NCBI GenBank assembly: GCA_964642855.1
Contig: CAZXSK010000013.1
Span: 1 to 64,000 of the forward strand
From: CAZXSK01 sp964642855
Lineage (GTDB): Bacteria; Planctomycetota; Phycisphaerae; SM23-33
Direction of reading: 5' to 3'
DNA: 64,000 nt
Part shown: piece after piece, positions 53,506 to 60,486 of the stretch
How the letters are laid out: every line of letters begins with the position of its first letter
Position numbering within the stretch: the first letter of the stretch is position 1
Program-made: the position numbers and the translations under genes
The notes under the pieces: generated by a model
Seen by the model: only the letters and a program-made list of their open reading frames with translations
Database searches by the model: none
Told to the model about the DNA's origin: nothing

Positions 53506-53770
53506 AGCTTTGGCCCGGGCGCTCACCCGGACCTCTGCGACATCAACGGTGCTCGTCCTCACTGACTAAGGCGTATGCTACGGCCGCCCGCATTCCCCTG
53601 GGCGGCAGGGAGGATGGTACGACGTTGTCCTGGGCTCAACCGGAAGGTCGCTCAACCTGACGGCAGGACGCGCGCAGTCGCCGAGTATTTCGGTCATGAG
53701 AAAGACCAATCGGTGAAGGGCGAAAACACCGAATGAAACGCCCGTCTGCTGACCACAGGCGGGCGTTGCT
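53506..53770 (+). ncRNA. Candidate stand-alone non-coding RNA, unknown family
   Basis: Between tmk and the permease gene, both on the minus strand, there is a plus-strand promoter (53472-53499) and a strong hairpin at 53737-53767. The predicted RNA of about 265 nt contains perfect stems GCCGCCC/GGGCGGC (53583-53589 with 53600-53606) and GTCCTG/CAGGAC (53627-53632 with 53664-53669), and a CCGA/TCGG plus GGTC/GACC pair near 53690-53715. No ORF of note follows the predicted start; a 24-codon frame at 53498 has its ATG inside the -10 box. I compared it mentally with 6S, SRP, tmRNA and RNase P sequences and saw none of their core motifs. Confidence 0.5.
53737..53767. terminator. Bidirectional intrinsic terminator
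   Basis: A 12-bp stem, AACGCCCGTCTG (53737-53748) with CAGGCGGGCGTT (53756-53767), one wobble, loop of 7. On the plus strand it is followed by GCTTTG, on the minus strand by TCATTC after a run of three T. It can end both the plus-strand RNA and the minus-strand permease transcript. Confidence 0.7.
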
Positions 53771-53798
53771 TTGCGCCGGGGGGCCTGCGTATGGGGGT

Positions 53799-55634
53799 TC
53801 AATGACGCTGTCGCTTGCCCAGCAGGATGACATCCCGCAGCCCCTGCTGTCCCCGGGCGCGTCGCCAGCGCGGCAGGAAGTCGGCTTCCTGGGCGACCTG
53901 GGCGATCGCTGCGAGAACTCGCAGGTGGAAATTCCGTTCGTCGGGCGTGCCCATCAGCACGAAAACCGCTTCGACGCCCGGCGACGTCGGCGAGAACTCC
54001 ACGCCGCCCCGAACCCGCACGAGCAGCAGCTCGAACTTGCCCTCGCCCTCGATCACCACGTGCGGCACGGCCAGGGTGGGGCTCAGCAGCGTCGAGCTCT
54101 GCTTCTCCCGCTGGCGCAGCATATCCGCGATGCGGCCGGCGGATAGACCGACCCGGGCCGACAGCAGATCCCCTGACCGCGAGAAGAGCTCTTCGGCTTC
54201 AATGGGTCCCTTCAGGTCCAGCACGGGCGCGTCTTCCACGAGTTGATCGAAGCGGTCGAGCTCGATTTCGTCGCGTTCGCGGACGATCTGCTTGAGCTCC
54301 TGCTCCAGCGTGCCGGTGACCAGTTCCCGTGCGGTCAGGCGCTCCAGCAGGTGCAGCAACGCCGATTCCTGGGTGACACGCCGCCGGCCGAAGAACCAGT
54401 ACACCGCGAATCCGCCAAGAACCAGGGCCGCGGAGATGAGGTACGCTGCCGGTCCCATCTCGACCAGGACGAACCCCAGCCCCATGATGCCCGCGAGTGG
54501 AATCCACGGGTAGCCCGGCACCCGATAGGCGGGGCGGTAATTCTGCACCTTGCTCTCGCGGAGTACGATCACCGAGAGGCACGCGAGAAGATTCGTAAGA
54601 ATCAGCACGGTCGAAGCCGCCTCGACCAGGACCTTGAGCTTCAGCAACAGGCTGGCGAGGATGACCCCGCCGGTCAGCAGCACCGCGATCCAGGGCGTGT
54701 GAAAACGCCTGCTGACCCGCGACAGGCCGGCTGGCAGCAGGCCGTCGCGACTGATCGCGAAGAGGTACCGAGATGCGGACATGATGCCCGCATTGGCGGT
54801 CGATACGAACGCGAGAATCGCCCCGATGCTCAGTGCAATGAAGCCGCCACGCCCCAGGATCGCCTGCCCGCCGTCGGAAATGGGCGTCAGCGACGCATTG
54901 AGCTCGTCGCCCGGCAGGACGCCCACCGTGACAAAGACCATCAGCGCGTAGAGCAGCGTGACCACAACCAGCGAAAGCATCAGGCCGGTGGGGATCGTTC
55001 TGCCCGGCCTGCGGACCTCCTCGGCCATGCTGGCGATGTTCAGCAACCCGCCGAAGGAGACGAACACGAACCCGGTGGCGGTGAAGATGGCCTCGGGGCC
55101 TTGCGTTGCGAAAGGCTCGAAGGCACGGACCTGCACCTTGCCCACGCCGAATGCGACGTACACGACCATCAGCACGAGCAGCCCGGCGACCAGCAGCACC
55201 TGCGCGCGGGCGGCTTCCTTCACGCCCAGCAGGTTCACGCCCACAAACAGCGCGCACAGCGCTGCACCTGCAGCGAGTCCGGGGATCGGCAGCAGCAGCT
55301 GGACGAACGTCGCCATGCCCACGATGGCAAAGGCGCTCTTGAGCGACAGCGAGAACCAGCTGAGCATGCCTGCCACCGTGCCGACGCCCGCTCCCATGCC
55401 CCGGGTGATGAAGAAGTAGTCGCCCCCTGCCTTGGGCATCGCTGTGGCGAGTTCGGCGATGCTCATGGCCCCGGCCGTGGCGAGCAGGCCCGCCAGTACG
55501 TACGAAACGATCACGCTCGGGCCGGTCAGGCTGTGTGCCAGGCCGGGCAGCACGAACAAACCCGAGCTGATCATCGCTCCGGAGGCAATGGCGAAGATGT
55601 GCGTCAGGCCGAGGCCCTTGCGGAGTTTGCTCAC
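53799..55634 (-). CDS. APC-family amino-acid permease fused to an EIIA-like domain
   Basis: A 611-aa fusion. Residues 1 to about 425 are an APC-superfamily permease (GLTHIFAIASGAMISSGLFVLPG, MPKAGGDYFFITRGMG, FGGLLNIASMAEEVRRPGRTIP). After a helical linker, residues about 455-600 form a PTS EIIA domain of the fructose/nitrogen type with the phosphorylatable His in LAVPHVVIEG. No other PTS gene is nearby. The start is a GTG at 55634 with AAGGAG upstream. The EIIA part probably regulates transport by phosphorylation; substrate unknown. Confidence 0.88.
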   Translation of the reverse strand: MSKLRKGLGLTHIFAIASGAMISSGLFVLPGLAHSLTGPSVIVSYVLAGLLATAGAMSIAELATAMPKAGGDYFFITRGMGAGVGTVAGMLSWFSLSLKSAFAIVGMATFVQLLLPIPGLAAGAALCALFVGVNLLGVKEAARAQVLLVAGLLVLMVVYVAFGVGKVQVRAFEPFATQGPEAIFTATGFVFVSFGGLLNIASMAEEVRRPGRTIPTGLMLSLVVVTLLYALMVFVTVGVLPGDELNASLTPISDGGQAILGRGGFIALSIGAILAFVSTANAGIMSASRYLFAISRDGLLPAGLSRVSRRFHTPWIAVLLTGGVILASLLLKLKVLVEAASTVLILTNLLACLSVIVLRESKVQNYRPAYRVPGYPWIPLAGIMGLGFVLVEMGPAAYLISAALVLGGFAVYWFFGRRRVTQESALLHLLERLTARELVTGTLEQELKQIVRERDEIELDRFDQLVEDAPVLDLKGPIEAEELFSRSGDLLSARVGLSAGRIADMLRQREKQSSTLLSPTLAVPHVVIEGEGKFELLLVRVRGGVEFSPTSPGVEAVFVLMGTPDERNFHLRVLAAIAQVAQEADFLPRWRRARGQQGLRDVILLGKRQRH

Positions 55635-55824
55635 GCCTGCGGTCTCCTTGTCCGGTGCCCGCAGGGCGGCGGAGTCTGCATTTCACTCGATGCGGAAAGG
55701 ACTTGCAGCCTCACGGGCATCAGACATTCTATCGGCGGAAACCGGGCGACCACTGGCTGATTTGCCTGAGGATTTTTCCCGTTCGTGCCGCCCGGGAACG
55801 CGCCCGTCGCTGCAGTTGATGGTG

Positions 55825-57033
55825 TCAGATCGTCGGTACCGCGGCGACGAGTTCTTCCATCGTGGTCCGTCCGGTGACCGCCGCGTAAGTACCCGCTTCC
55901 TGCAGCGTGACCATCTCCGATTCCTCGGTAACGGTGTCGAACTCTCGGGCGGGCCTGCGGTCGAGGATCATCTGCTTGGCCTTGTCGCCCGGGATGAACA
56001 CCTCGAACAGGCCGGTCCGTCCGTGGTAGCCCGTCTGGAAGCAGTGCTCGCAGCCGGTGCCCTGGTAGAGTTGGGCGTCTGCGTCCTTGCCGAGACGCTT
56101 GCGGATCTTGGCGTCGAGAATCATGTCCGCCGTCTCGGGCAGGGGGGTCTGGCATTGGGGGCAGATCCGCCTTACCAGCACCTGGGCGATCACGCACAGC
56201 AGCGAGGTCGCCAGGAAATACGGATGTACGCCAAGGAACAGCATGGTTTCGATTGCACGCGAAGACTGCGACGCGTGCGTGGTGGCCAGTACCAGGTGCC
56301 CGGTGTTGGCGGCACGCACGGCCGTGACGGCCGTCTCGTTGTCACGGATCTCGCCGACCATGATCACGTCCGGATCCTGCCGAAGAATCGCCGTGAGCAT
56401 CGGCGCGAAATGCAGGTCGATCCTCGGATTGATCTGCGTCTGGTTGACATCGTCCAGGTCGTACTCGACCGGGTTCTCGATCGTCACGATCTTGCGCCCC
56501 TGGCCGGCGATCTTGCGCAGCATCGCGTAGAGGGTGGTGGTCTTGCCGGCCCCGGAAGGCCCGGACACCAGGATCAACCCGCTTGGGCGCTCGATCATAT
56601 CCTGCACGTGGCCGAGCTGGTCGGGCAGCATGCCCAGGTCGCCGAGGTCCATCACGCCGACCTGCTGGTCGAAGATTCGAACCACCAGGTCCTGTCCGTG
56701 CAGGGTCGGGATCACGCTGATGCGCAGATCCACCTGCCTGCCCTCGACATCCTGTTTCAGTCTGCCCTCAGTCGGCCTGCGGTGCTCCGCCACGTCCATC
56801 TCGGCGACGCTTTTGACGTGTCCGACCAAGCGTTTGCCCATCTCGTGATGGACAAAGCCCTGCATCAGCAGTTTGCCGTCCAGGCGGTACCGCAGCGAGT
56901 AGCCTTCTCTCTGGACGGTCAGGTGCACGTCGCTGACGCCGGCCTGCACGGCCGACTTGATCATCGACTCCCACACCGGGCCCGGGTTGTCGTTCTCGCT
57001 GAGAATCGTTGCGATGTCGCAGATGGGTTTCAT
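55825..57033 (-). CDS. GspE/PilB-type secretion or pilus assembly ATPase, short form
   Basis: A 402-aa ATPase of type II secretion/type IV pilus systems. Features: SDVHLTVQREGYSLRYRLDG, Walker A GPSGAGKTTT, IENPVEYDLDDVNQTQINP, Asp/Walker B region ILRQDPDVIMVGEIRDNETA, His box ATTHASQSS, and the zinc tetracysteine CPQC ... CEHC. The zinc site marks GspE/PilB rather than PilT. The N-terminal domain of about 150 residues found in most family members is absent, so it begins with N2E. It follows a STAS gene by 21 bp. Confidence 0.87.
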   Translation of the reverse strand: MKPICDIATILSENDNPGPVWESMIKSAVQAGVSDVHLTVQREGYSLRYRLDGKLLMQGFVHHEMGKRLVGHVKSVAEMDVAEHRRPTEGRLKQDVEGRQVDLRISVIPTLHGQDLVVRIFDQQVGVMDLGDLGMLPDQLGHVQDMIERPSGLILVSGPSGAGKTTTLYAMLRKIAGQGRKIVTIENPVEYDLDDVNQTQINPRIDLHFAPMLTAILRQDPDVIMVGEIRDNETAVTAVRAANTGHLVLATTHASQSSRAIETMLFLGVHPYFLATSLLCVIAQVLVRRICPQCQTPLPETADMILDAKIRKRLGKDADAQLYQGTGCEHCFQTGYHGRTGLFEVFIPGDKAKQMILDRRPAREFDTVTEESEMVTLQEAGTYAAVTGRTTMEELVAAVPTI

Positions 57034-57054
57034 GGAATCGGACCGGATTGGGGT

Positions 57055-57420
57055 TCAGGAACTCTCGTCAAGCGACGGTCCCGTGAACATCTCGCGGGCG
57101 TCGTCAACGGTATCGGTCACCGGGATGAGCTTGGGAACATTGACGGTGTCCAGCAGCCTGCGGATCGATGGTTGGGGCCGGGCAATCGCCAGCTTCCCGC
57201 CGCGATTCCGCGCATGCTGATGAAGGGCGAAGATCGCTCCCAACCCGGCTGAGTTGATGTACGTCACGTTGCCCAGGTCGATGATCAGCCCTTCGAGCTT
57301 GTCCTCGCCGAGCTTTTCTGCGAAGGCGTCGGGCAGGTGGCCCCTGGCACGCCACTCGATCTGCTCGGGGCAGGAGATCACGTACACGCCTCCGCCTTCG
57401 GATTGAATGTCGAAGTTCAT
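57055..57420 (-). CDS. STAS-domain protein (anti-sigma factor antagonist-like)
   Basis: A 121-aa STAS protein of the SpoIIAA/RsbV type. It has DLGNVTYINSAGLGAIFALH, in which the Ser in NSAGLG is the phosphorylation site. Such proteins are dephosphorylated and bind an anti-sigma kinase. The partner is not in the window. It is the first gene of the STAS-gspE operon, and its leader, 57521-57630, contains a structured RNA with an intrinsic terminator 100 nt before the ATG at 57420. Confidence 0.88.
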   Translation of the reverse strand: MNFDIQSEGGGVYVISCPEQIEWRARGHLPDAFAEKLGEDKLEGLIIDLGNVTYINSAGLGAIFALHQHARNRGGKLAIARPQPSIRRLLDTVNVPKLIPVTDTVDDAREMFTGPSLDESS

Positions 57421-57520
57421 GGCTCTCCTTCGGTGAGATCCGAGCCCGCGGCCGGGCTATCAGGGAATGGTAGCCTGCCAAGGTGGGCAGGAAACGTCAA
57501 GAGGCTTCGCCAACGGCGCA

Positions 57521-57554
57521 TAAAAAGCCCGGACTCCCACGAGAAGTCCGGGCT
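57521..57554 (-). terminator. Intrinsic terminator in the STAS leader
   Basis: A perfect 10-bp stem, AGCCCGGACT (57526-57535) and AGTCCGGGCT (57545-57554), with a 9-nt loop; on the minus strand it is followed by TTTTAT. It lies 100 nt upstream of the STAS start codon. Confidence 0.8.
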
Positions 57555-57630
57555 GGTTCGTAGCCCGCTTTACGTACGGCTGTCTTTTTGGCGTTTCCGT
57601 CTTCGGAGGGCTTCGAACCTTGTTTGTTCT
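57521..57630 (-). promoter_or_regulatory. Attenuator-like structured leader of the STAS/gspE operon
   Basis: Predicted leader RNA. A long stem pairs RNA GGTTCGAAGCCC (57619-57608) with GGGCTACGAACC (57566-57555), 11 of 12 bp. The closing GGGCT can instead pair with AGCCC (57554-57550) of the terminator's 5' arm, so terminator formation and the alternative pairing exclude each other. Between the arms are a CCG-AAGA-CGG hairpin and unpaired A-rich segments. The layout is that of a riboswitch or protein-dependent attenuator; I could not match a known class. Confidence 0.55.
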
Positions 57631-57636
57631 CATTCA

Positions 57637-57666
57637 ATGATAGGCATCCGGATCGGTCTTGGACAA
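57637..57666 (-). promoter_or_regulatory. Predicted promoter of the STAS leader
   Basis: TTGTCC (57661-57666), 18-bp spacer and TATCAT (57637-57642) on the minus strand. Transcription would begin near 57630, just before the long stem. Confidence 0.5.
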
Positions 57667-57807
57667 GTCGAACGGCGGTAGCCAGAGTGCCAAATCGGGC
57701 GGCTGGGTGTGGCTTTGATGGAAAGCAATTTAAAAATAATCACTTACGTCGAAGGAGGTAGCAGGTCGGACAACAAAATTTTTATTGGAAATATGATTGT
57801 TCAGGTT

Positions 57808-57836
57808 TTTACTGGACTTGTCGGTCTGGATATCCT
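57808..57836 (+). promoter_or_regulatory. Predicted promoter of the zwf leader
   Basis: TTTACT (57808-57813), 17-bp spacer and TATCCT (57831-57836). It lies in an AT-rich section (57720-57840) that contrasts with the GC-rich surroundings. Boxes are 4/6 matches each, so the call is tentative. Confidence 0.4.
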
Positions 57837-57842
57837 ATCTAT

Positions 57843-57985
57843 GAAGATGTGAGGCCGCTGCAAGGGCTCGCCGGGAAGCGAGCTTCTTCCCGAGACAACA
57901 GGATCCCAGAGAGTCCGGACGAACCCTCCCCCTGGTACGTCCGGATGGCAGGTTCGGCGTGCCCGGCTGAACCTGCCCTTTTTTT
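57843..57985 (+). ncRNA. Candidate structured RNA ahead of zwf, ending in a terminator
   Basis: Predicted RNA of about 143 nt. It contains CGGGAAG/CTTCCCG (57872-57878, 57886-57892), which competes with GCTCGC/GCGAGC (57866-57871, 57878-57883), then a strong stem TCCGGACG/CGTCCGGA (57914-57921, 57938-57945) extended by ACC/GGT, and a terminator at 57947-57985. GAACC (57921-57925) could pair with GGTTC (57951-57955) of the terminator, a possible antiterminator. It is either a stand-alone small RNA or a zwf attenuator. No known family was matched. Confidence 0.55.
57947..57985 (+). terminator. Strong intrinsic terminator upstream of zwf
   Basis: GGCAGGTTC (57947-57955) pairs with GAACCTGCC (57969-57977), extended inward by three pairs, and is followed by C and seven T (57979-57985). 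It stands 146 nt before the zwf ATG. Confidence 0.87.
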
Positions 57986-58131
57986 GCTCTTCGTTCTTCC
58001 CGCTGCAGGAGGTCCCAGCGGGTCGCTTCGTCCGTACCCCTGGAGTTCCCCGGGCGGATTCTTGGCGCTAGCATGGTCTGGGCGTACAGTTGCTCTGCCA
58101 GGGAATTGCTTGCAGACACGAGGAGAAGCAC

Positions 58132-59625
58132 ATGGCCCACGAGGTCAAAGAACGGGGCAGTCGCCGGGTCGACGACCCGACAACGATGGTAATCTTCGGA
58201 GCGTCCGGCGACCTGACGCGGCGGAAGCTGATACCGGCTGTCTTCAGACTTCACGAACAGGGCTTCCTGGGCGATGAGTTCCGCATTCTCGGCTATGGGC
58301 GGACCGATCTCAGCGACGAGGAATTCCGCGAGAAGGTCCTGCCCGGAGACGATCGTAGGCGGCACGACGATTTCGCAGGGAACCTTCACTACCAGCAGGG
58401 ATCGTACGATGATCCCGATGATTTTCAGCGACTCAGGGCAAGGCTTGAGGATTTGGCCGGCGACGGCCAGGCTAACTACATGTTTTACATGGCCACTCCG
58501 CCCGGAGTTTTCGCCGACGTCGCCGAAACGCTCTCCGAGGCTGGGATCGCAAGAAGAGGCCACGACGAGCCCTGGTCGCGGATCATCCTGGAGAAGCCTT
58601 TCGGTCACGATCTGCAATCGGCGATCGATCTCAACGCCCGTCTGAAGGCAGTCTTCGACGAGCAGCAGATCTTCCGGATCGACCACTACCTCGGCAAGGA
58701 GACGGTCCAGAACCTCCTGGTGCTGCGATTCGCCAACAGCATTTTCGAGCCGATCTGGAACCAGAAATACGTCGACCACGTGCAGGTGACGGTGGGCGAG
58801 GACCTGGGGATGGAAGGCCGGGGCGACTACTACGACGAACACGGCGCCCTGCGCGACATGGTGCAGAACCACATGATGCACTTGTTATCGCTGGTGGCGA
58901 TGGAGCCCCCGGTGTCTCTCCAGGCCGATGCAATCCGCGACGAGAAACTCCACGTTCTGCAGGCGCTTCGGCCGATTCCGAAGGAATGCGCCGCCAACGG
59001 CGTGTTGCAGGCCCAGTACGACGAGGGCACGGTAGACGGCGAGCACGTGCCGGGGTATCGACAGGAGGAAGGGGTAGACGACCGATCGACCACGCCGACG
59101 TTCATCGCGCTGAAGGCGTTCGTGGACAACTGGCGATGGTCCGGCGTGCCGTTTTACATGCGAACGGGCAAGCGACTTGCAACGAGAGTCACGGAGATCT
59201 CCATCCACTTCCGGGCGGTTCCGCAGGTGCTGTTCAACGTGTCGCCCACCGGCCCGATGCGGCCCAACGTGCTGGCGATCCGCATCCAGCCCGACGAGGG
59301 CATCCGGCTGCAGTTCCAGGTGAAGGTGCCTGGCCCGGCGATGCAGATCGAGCCATGGATGATGGACTTCACTTACGCCGGTGCGTTCGACCGGGAGCCC
59401 CCGGAAGCCTACGAGCGCCTGCTCCTGGACGCCGCCCTGGGCGATTCCACGCTGTTTACCCGCAGCGACGAGGTGGAAGCGGCGTGGCGGTTTGTGACCC
59501 CGGTGATCGAGGGCTGCAGGCAGCAGGACCCCGACCAGATGGCGACCTATGAGCCCGGCTCATGGGGGCCTGACGAGGCGGACGAACTCATTCGCGCCGA
59601 CGGCAATGAGTGGTGGATCCACTGA
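58132..59625 (+). CDS. zwf: Glucose-6-phosphate 1-dehydrogenase
   Basis: A 497-aa NADP-dependent enzyme, the entry step of the oxidative pentose-phosphate pathway. Motifs: TMVIFGASGDLTRRKLIPA (nucleotide binding), ILEKPFGHD, the signature FRIDHYLGKETVQNLLVLRFAN, VTVGEDLGMEGRGDYYDEHGALRDM and YMRTGKRLA. GAGGAG precedes the ATG at 58132; the frame is open to 58090. Its leader holds a structured RNA and a strong terminator, suggesting regulated transcription. gnd, the next-but-one enzyme, lies 54 kb away. Confidence 0.96.
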   Translation: MAHEVKERGSRRVDDPTTMVIFGASGDLTRRKLIPAVFRLHEQGFLGDEFRILGYGRTDLSDEEFREKVLPGDDRRRHDDFAGNLHYQQGSYDDPDDFQRLRARLEDLAGDGQANYMFYMATPPGVFADVAETLSEAGIARRGHDEPWSRIILEKPFGHDLQSAIDLNARLKAVFDEQQIFRIDHYLGKETVQNLLVLRFANSIFEPIWNQKYVDHVQVTVGEDLGMEGRGDYYDEHGALRDMVQNHMMHLLSLVAMEPPVSLQADAIRDEKLHVLQALRPIPKECAANGVLQAQYDEGTVDGEHVPGYRQEEGVDDRSTTPTFIALKAFVDNWRWSGVPFYMRTGKRLATRVTEISIHFRAVPQVLFNVSPTGPMRPNVLAIRIQPDEGIRLQFQVKVPGPAMQIEPWMMDFTYAGAFDREPPEAYERLLLDAALGDSTLFTRSDEVEAAWRFVTPVIEGCRQQDPDQMATYEPGSWGPDEADELIRADGNEWWIH

Positions 59626-59728
59626 GGGCGAGCAAGGGGCAAGGCGTGAAGTCGTCGAGGGGCGGGCGCAGCAAAAAGGAGCGCCCGAAGACGCTCCCTG
59701 GCTTGAATCGCATCGTCGAGACGTGCGG

Positions 59729-59887
59729 TCAGTCGACCGGCGAGAAGTCTTCCTTGGTCGCGCCGCATTCGGGGCAGACCCAGTCATCGGGGATGTCATC
59801 GAAAGCGGTGCCCGGCTCGACGCCGTTGTCGGGGTCGCCGGTCTCGGGGTCGTACACGTAGCCGCACAGATCGCAAACATACTTCAT
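59729..59887 (-). CDS. Rubredoxin
   Basis: A 52-aa electron carrier with one Fe bound by four Cys: YVCDLCGYVYDPETGDPDNG and DWVCPECGATKEDF. Length and spacing are canonical. AAGGA lies 9 nt before the ATG at 59887; the frame is open to 59941. Typical of anaerobic or microaerobic metabolism, where it feeds oxygen- or superoxide-reducing enzymes. Confidence 0.95.
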   Translation of the reverse strand: MKYVCDLCGYVYDPETGDPDNGVEPGTAFDDIPDDWVCPECGATKEDFSPVD

Positions 59888-59972
59888 GTGGGTGTTCCTT
59901 TCGTTCCGGTTTCTGGTCAGTCGATCAGCCAGCGAAGACATACCCCATCCCCGCGGGCGTTGTCAATGATGG

Positions 59973-60455
59973 TCATGAATCGTCGGGTTCTTCGTCCGGT
60001 GCGAGCTGCAGCATCTCGGCCAGCATATCGGGCTCGATGCGGTAGCGTGTGCCGCGCCCCTGATAAAACCCGTGCTCGCGGATCAGGTGAACCGACAGGG
60101 GGGTGAACCGCACAACCCGGCCTGAAGGCTCTTCGAGCACTTCGATCTCGCCCTTGGGGAAAACTTTGCCGTGGGCGAAGGGGCAGGGGATCCTGCCCAT
60201 CGACTCGCGATAGACGGCATGGAGCTTTCCGCCGACCGGGGTTTCCCGACCCATGCCAGCCATCGCGGCGTGCATGATCTCTTCGAGGCGGCCGGCGATC
60301 TGCTCGTGGGTCAGGCCAAGGGATTCGACGGTCTTGCCGTCGGTATCCAGGATCTCCTGCAGCTCGCGGGGGTCGCTGCCAAGGAAGCCTTCGCGGCAGA
60401 GAACGCCCGGGGCCATGCGGTCGAGCACTCGTTGTTCGTTCGGAATCTTCTTCAT
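59973..60455 (-). CDS. Conserved hypothetical protein
   Basis: A 160-aa soluble protein I cannot name. The N-terminal half is helical (RELQEILDTDGKTVESLGLTH); the middle has GRIPCPFAHGKVFPKGEIEV and the C-terminal half FTPLSVHLIREHGFYQGRGTRYRIEPDMLAEML. A single Cys and the His pair may bind metal, but there is no clear site. It lies between rubredoxin and nqrF, 31 bp after nqrF, so it is probably the last gene of the nqr operon or a partner of it. Confidence 0.75.
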   Translation of the reverse strand: MKKIPNEQRVLDRMAPGVLCREGFLGSDPRELQEILDTDGKTVESLGLTHEQIAGRLEEIMHAAMAGMGRETPVGGKLHAVYRESMGRIPCPFAHGKVFPKGEIEVLEEPSGRVVRFTPLSVHLIREHGFYQGRGTRYRIEPDMLAEMLQLAPDEEPDDS

Positions 60456-60486
60456 GCGCCGGCTCCTGGGACTTGGGTCCCCGGGT

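Noticed and set aside
53498..53569. 24-codon leader peptide
   Set aside because: Its ATG lies inside the predicted -10 box, so it would not be in the transcript from that promoter.
53506..53770. SRP, 6S, tmRNA or RNase P RNA
   Set aside because: GGAA loop context, CR-I/CR-V motifs and the tmRNA ends could not be found; kept only as an unknown RNA.
57600..57625. Part of a tRNA gene (GGTTCGAA on the minus strand)
   Set aside because: The flanking bases do not form a T-stem and no cloverleaf can be drawn; the bases are explained better by the long leader stem.
57521..57630. Cyclic di-GMP (GEMM-I) riboswitch
   Set aside because: ACGUAAAGC is reminiscent, but the GGCAAACC element and the second tetraloop-receptor pair are missing.
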